A stretch of DNA of 64,000 nt, taken from assembly GCF_042887685.1 (NCBI RefSeq), contig NZ_JBHVOS010000016.1:1-64000 (forward strand). The letters are read 5' to 3'. A program made the translations under genes and the position numbers. The notes under the pieces were generated by a model. The model was not told the DNA's origin. It made no database searches and saw only the letters and a program-made list of their open reading frames with translations. This DNA is from Oerskovia sp042887685 (GTDB taxonomy: Bacteria; Actinomycetota; Actinomycetes; Actinomycetales; Cellulomonadaceae). Positions 61,031-64,000 of the stretch are shown here, piece by piece; position 1 is the stretch's first letter; every line of letters starts with the position of its first letter.

Positions 61031-61639
61031 ATGAGCGACGACGCGACCTACGGCAGCCCCGTCTTCGACTGGTCCGTGCTGACCGTCCCGTCCCCGCTCG
61101 CGATGGTGCGCGGGCAGCTCGGGTTCTCGTGGCTCGAGCTGCTCGGACGGCTCGTGACCCTCGACCAGGACGAGTTCGAGTGGGAGCCCGGGCCCGACGC
61201 GCTGCGTGTCGTGCGGCGCGGGGAGGAGCGCTCGCCCCGCACGCTCGGGGTCGGCGAGTGGGTCATGGAGTGGCCCGAGGGGTCGGACTCGCCGCAGCCG
61301 CGGACCATCGCGTGGCTCGTCGCGCACCTCACGGAGGCGTTCTTCGAGCGGTGGGAGTGGACGTTCGGCGACCGCATCGCCCGGCGGGACACCGTGGCGT
61401 TCTCGGGCGAGGTGGACCCCGCGGTCGAAGGGCTCACGCGCTGGGTCGACCTGTGGCGCGACGGCGTGGACGGGCTGCCCGACGACGAGGTCTTCACGGT
61501 CGGGCTCGGCCAGGCGACCGAGATCGACGCCCAGGCGCCGTTCGGGCACCTCGTGCTCCACATGAACCGCGAGCTCATCCACCACGGCGCCGAGATCATG
61601 GTGCTGCAGGACCTGTACCGGGCGCGGGCCGCGGACTGA
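61031..61639 (+). CDS. DinB-superfamily protein
   Basis: 202 aa four-helix bundle. His triad visible as WLVAHLTEAFFERWEW and HLVLHMNRELIHHGAEI. Such proteins bind metal and include thiol-dependent S-transferases using mycothiol/bacillithiol. AGGAG before the ATG. An element CGCCGTCGGGC (61000-61010) lies just upstream. Confidence 0.85.
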   Translation: MSDDATYGSPVFDWSVLTVPSPLAMVRGQLGFSWLELLGRLVTLDQDEFEWEPGPDALRVVRRGEERSPRTLGVGEWVMEWPEGSDSPQPRTIAWLVAHLTEAFFERWEWTFGDRIARRDTVAFSGEVDPAVEGLTRWVDLWRDGVDGLPDDEVFTVGLGQATEIDAQAPFGHLVLHMNRELIHHGAEIMVLQDLYRARAAD

Positions 61640-61641
61640 AC

Positions 61642-61705
61642 CACCCCGACGACGCGCCACCCCGACGACGCGCCACCCCGACGACGCGCCACCCCGACGA
61701 CGCGC
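61642..61705. repeat. 16-bp tandem repeat, four copies
   Basis: CACCCCGACGACGCGC repeated exactly four times right after the DinB stop, then a partial unit and a GC hairpin (CCCCACGGGG). Between convergent genes; probably slippage-derived and may act in termination. Confidence 0.95.
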
Positions 61706-61775
61706 CACCCCCACGGGGCGGCGCGCCGTCGTGCTGCGCGGACGGGACTCTCGGCGACGTCGCCGAGAGCGTCGG

Positions 61776-62048
61776 TCAGCGCCGGGCGATGAAGTGGTAC
61801 TCGCCGCCCGCGTACGTGCAGGAGCCGACGACGTACCCGCGGTTGCGCCACTCGGCGCGTCCCGCGTTGCAGCTCGCCAGCGTCGTGAAGCCACCGACCA
61901 CGACCGGTGTGCTGAGGAGCGCGACCTGCCCGCTGAGAGGTGCGGCCTGGCCGCTGAGGGGCGCCGCGCTCGCCGGAGCCGCAGCCCCGACCAGAGCGGT
62001 GACACCGACTGCTGCGGAGACGAGGGCTCCGATGACCTTGTTTCGCAT
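61776..62048 (-). CDS. Small secreted protein
   Basis: 90 aa. Signal peptide ending ASA|APLSG; a short repeat APLSGQAAPLSGQ follows; the mature part has two Cys (LASCNAGRAEW, VVGSCTYAGG) likely forming a disulfide. GGGGAG before the ATG. Of the general type of secreted actinobacterial peptides with a YxxGSCTYAGGEYHF end; function unknown. Confidence 0.78.
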   Translation of the reverse strand: MRNKVIGALVSAAVGVTALVGAAAPASAAPLSGQAAPLSGQVALLSTPVVVGGFTTLASCNAGRAEWRNRGYVVGSCTYAGGEYHFIARR

Positions 62049-62194
62049 GTTCTCCCCTGATTCATCCGAATGCCCTGTTTCGGGCACGTCGCCCATCCTG
62101 GCCACAGGGCTGGTCGGCCCGCAACCGGAGAGGCGTCGGCAGGATCACACGTTCCCGGGGAATCCCCGGCCCGCGCCCACGGTTGAGAACCGTC

Positions 62195-62866
62195 ATGAGC
62201 GAAAAGGTGAAGGTCGACATCTGGTCCGACGTGGCGTGCCCCTGGTGCTACGTCGGCAAGCGCCGCTTCGAGACGGCGCTGGCCGGCTTCGCAGGCCGCG
62301 ACGACGCCCCCGAGGTGGAGATCGAGTACCACTCGTTCGAGCTCGCGCCGGACACCCCGGTCGACTTCGAGGGGACCGAGGTCGACTTCCTGGCCAAGCA
62401 CAAGGGCATGCCCAAGGGGCAGGTCGAGCAGATGCTCGGGCAGATGACGACGGTCGCCGCAGCGGAGGGGCTCGCGTACGACTTCGACGCCCTCCAGCAC
62501 ACCAAGACCCTCAAGGCGCACGAGCTGCTGCACCTCGCGAAGTCGCGCGGCAAGCAGGTCGAGATGAAGGAGCGCCTCCTCAAGGCGTACTTCGAGCAGG
62601 GGCGCCACGTCGGGCGCATCGACGAGCTCGTCGCGCTCGCGACCGAGGTCGGTCTGGACGCCGACGAGGTCCGTACGGCCCTCGAGAACGGTGACTTCGC
62701 GGACGACGTCGAGCAGGACATCGCGCAGGCGCGCGCCTACGGCATCAGTGGCGTCCCGTTCTTCGTGTTCAACGGGAAGTACGGGGTGTCGGGGGCGCAG
62801 GACCCGGCCGTCTTCACGCAGGTCCTCGACCAGGTCGTCGCGGACGCCGCGGAGTCCGTGGCCTGA
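62195..62866 (+). CDS. DsbA-family FrnE-like oxidoreductase
   Basis: 223 aa. Thioredoxin-fold active site CPWC at residues 15-18 (SDVACPWCYVGKRRF), a helical insert, and cis-Pro in GISGVPFFVFNGKYGVSGAQ. Cytoplasmic (no signal peptide), like Deinococcus/Streptomyces FrnE, which acts in oxidative-stress disulfide chemistry. The ATG at MSEKVKVDIW has GAGAACC upstream. Confidence 0.92.
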   Translation: MSEKVKVDIWSDVACPWCYVGKRRFETALAGFAGRDDAPEVEIEYHSFELAPDTPVDFEGTEVDFLAKHKGMPKGQVEQMLGQMTTVAAAEGLAYDFDALQHTKTLKAHELLHLAKSRGKQVEMKERLLKAYFEQGRHVGRIDELVALATEVGLDADEVRTALENGDFADDVEQDIAQARAYGISGVPFFVFNGKYGVSGAQDPAVFTQVLDQVVADAAESVA

Positions 62867-63083
62867 CGCTCCGGCTCACGCCGGTCCCGCGCCGCCTCCG
62901 CCTACCGGGCGGAAAGCGACCGAGATCACAGCAGGAGCGGTAGCGAATGCGACCGAGTATCAGCCAGACTGTCGGAAACCCGCAGCGTCGCTGGTCCCGG
63001 TGGCACCGCGGCCGTCCGCCCGTCGAGACGGCAAGCCTTCCCACCACCCACGAGCACCGCAGCACGTGACATCAGGAGATCCC

Positions 63084-63245
63084 ATGACTGACACCATCCA
63101 GGAAAACCTCTTCCACTCGATCGCGAACCCGCGCCGCACGACGCTCGTGACGGTCTCGGCCGCCGAGGCCGCCGCGCCGTTCACGATGGTCGGCAGCGAC
63201 GACGCCGCGGTGTGCGTCGACGGGGTGTGCGCACTCCCCGAGTGA
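63084..63245 (+). CDS. 53-aa peptide with C-terminal CVDGVC motif
   Basis: MTDTIQENLFHSIANPRRTT ... ending AAVCVDGVCALPE. AGGAG is five bases before the ATG. Net acidic, no membrane span; the two Cys four residues apart near the C-terminus suggest a metal site, a disulfide, or a leader/core layout such as a RiPP precursor. No RiPP enzymes are visible; the neighbour is a siderophore ABC ATPase. The upstream spacer (62867-63083) has lower G+C and may hold a structured leader. Confidence 0.6.
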   Translation: MTDTIQENLFHSIANPRRTTLVTVSAAEAAAPFTMVGSDDAAVCVDGVCALPE

Positions 63246-63286
63246 TCCTCCCTGGCGGGCACCTGGCCGGCCGCCGACGCACCGGT

Positions 63287-63341
63287 CGAGAACGAGGTTC
63301 GGGTCGTCCTGGCACCCAGGACGGCCCGGACCCCGTTCTCG
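63287..63341. repeat. 55-bp hairpin, compensated variant of the GAG-N6-GTTCGGGTCGTCC element
   Basis: Arms 63287-63312 and 63316-63341 pair over 26 bp (23 Watson-Crick, two G-U and one mismatch on the plus strand) around a CAC loop. It keeps GAG and GTTCGGGTCGTCC but the intervening six bases are AACGAG instead of TGTGCA, with matching changes opposite. Between the convergent peptide and ABC ATPase genes. Confidence 0.9.
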
Positions 63342-63352
63342 GCAGCCGAGGC

Positions 63353-64000
63353 TCAGCCTCGGTGGTGGCGTCCCATGGGGACGAGCGTCGGGGTCCCGGT
63401 GAGGGGGTCGGGCACGACGAGAGAGTCCAGGCCGAACACCTCGCGCACCATCTGCGCGTCCACCACGTCGCCCGGCGCGCCCTCGGCGTGCACCCGGCCG
63501 TCGCGCATCGCGACGAGGCGGTCGGAGTAGCGGCACGCCATGTCGAGGTCGTGCAGCACCATGACGACCGTGGTCCCGCGTGACTGGTTGAGGTCCACGA
63601 GCAGGTCGAGCACGTCGATCTGGTGCGCGATGTCGAGGAACGTCGTCGGCTCGTCGAGCAGCAGCAGGTCGGTGCGCTGCGCGAGCGCCATCGCGATCCA
63701 GACGCGCTGCCGCTGCCCGCCGGACAGCTCGTCGACGGACCTCTCGGCCAGTTCGAGCGTCCCGGTCGAGGCGAGCGCGTCGGCCACGGCCTCGTCGTCG
63801 TCCGCGGTCCAGCGCCGGAACCAGCCCTGGTGGGGGTAGCGGCCACGGCCCACGAGGTCGGCGACGGTGATGCCGTCGGGGGCGACGGGGCTCTGGGGCA
63901 GCAGGCCGAGCGTGGTCGCGACCTGCTTGGTGGGCATCGAGCGGATGTCCTCGCCGTCGAGCAGGACGGCCCCGCCCACGGGCTTGAGCAGGCGCGCGAG
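63353..64000 (-). CDS. Iron-siderophore ABC transporter ATPase, partial
   Basis: 216 residues; the N-terminus with Walker A lies beyond the window. FepC/FecE pattern: LLPQSPVAPDGITVADLVGRGRYPHQGWF, signature LSGGQRQRVWIAMALAQ, Walker B LLLLDEPTTFLDIAHQ, and HDLDMACRYSDR. Powers import of ferric siderophore. The rest of the system should lie beyond 64000. Confidence 0.93.
   Translation of the reverse strand, partial: LARLLKPVGGAVLLDGEDIRSMPTKQVATTLGLLPQSPVAPDGITVADLVGRGRYPHQGWFRRWTADDDEAVADALASTGTLELAERSVDELSGGQRQRVWIAMALAQRTDLLLLDEPTTFLDIAHQIDVLDLLVDLNQSRGTTVVMVLHDLDMACRYSDRLVAMRDGRVHAEGAPGDVVDAQMVREVFGLDSLVVPDPLTGTPTLVPMGRHHRG

Noticed and set aside
62940..63083. Leader before the 53-aa peptide considered as a SAM- or cobalamin-type riboswitch
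   Set aside because: Some pieces (GGTCCCGGTGGCACC, GACGGCAAGCC) look suggestive but I could not assemble a complete conserved core.

Overview
The window is very G+C-rich DNA with almost every third codon position G or C, GTG starts, GTGA/ATGA stop-start overlaps and actinobacterial regulatory signals (a HAIR/HspR-type box, TTGTCCACA DnaA boxes). With a secreted loopless GH19 chitinase, a CBM5/12 module and a sugar-ABC/LacI cluster, it suggests a Micrococcales actinobacterium of the Cellulomonas/Oerskovia/Cellulosimicrobium type; the genus cannot be fixed from this stretch. No rRNA, tRNA, CRISPR array, transposase or phage structural gene was seen. Three N-gaps (7421-7429, 52079-52088, 58895-58904) are bordered by homopolymer or error-rich sequence and should not be read as biology.

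Layout. 1-2802: an 8-bp tandem repeat, a winged-helix/nucleotidyltransferase gene, a GH19 chitinase paralogue without signal peptide, and a duplicated-half membrane protein. 3129-15457: one long plus-strand cluster of LacI repressor with two operators, two ABC sugar permeases, sugar-binding lipoprotein, two ADP-ribosylglycohydrolase-fold enzymes, ribokinase, a TIM-barrel/FGE-like fusion, a CaiB/BaiF CoA-transferase and an HpcH/CitE-type lyase; from 7624 on all genes overlap by 4 bp. It looks like an uptake and catabolic pathway for a ribosylated or glycosylated acid. 15661-23329: a secreted esterase with beta-propeller repeats, a secreted chitinase, a lipoprotein, a third ADP-ribosylglycohydrolase, a VOC protein and an HNH nuclease of visibly lower G+C.

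23626-41692: membrane and coiled-coil proteins, an exonuclease-BRCT protein with an in-frame minisatellite, two SDR/NAD-binding enzymes, Hsp20, an excalibur protein, a methyltransferase, Ohr, an amino-acid permease, an MMPL transporter, a Fic protein bracketed by a 61-bp direct repeat, a flippase-like membrane protein and NDH-2. 42005-46265: a degenerate ABC ATPase, a YhgE/Pip protein and a TetR repressor, with a TetR-type operator in front. 46423-56908: aquaglyceroporin, M28 aminopeptidase, amino-acid permease, MOSC protein, PH-domain protein, phosphatase, GNAT, ROK regulator, a 36-aa membrane peptide and an ASCH protein. 56991-59910: a persulfide-type module (CoA-disulfide reductase-rhodanese divergent from a small Cys protein, a membrane protein and a CstR-like repressor). 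60105-64000: SDR, DinB, secreted peptide, DsbA/FrnE, a 53-aa Cys peptide and a truncated siderophore ABC ATPase.

The most unusual content is non-coding. (i) Hairpins of 55-57 bp with the pattern GAG-N6-GTTCGGGTCG occur at least four times with identical outer stem and twice more with a changed but still pairing N6 stem. (ii) Four arrays of a 22-bp-period iteron, core GCCGA(G/C)GGTGACG, occupy intergenic regions from 42969 to 51215. (iii) A CCCGACGGCGGAGC palindrome recurs throughout, including inside reading frames. These three families, and the 3129-15457 pathway, are the best candidates for undescribed biology.
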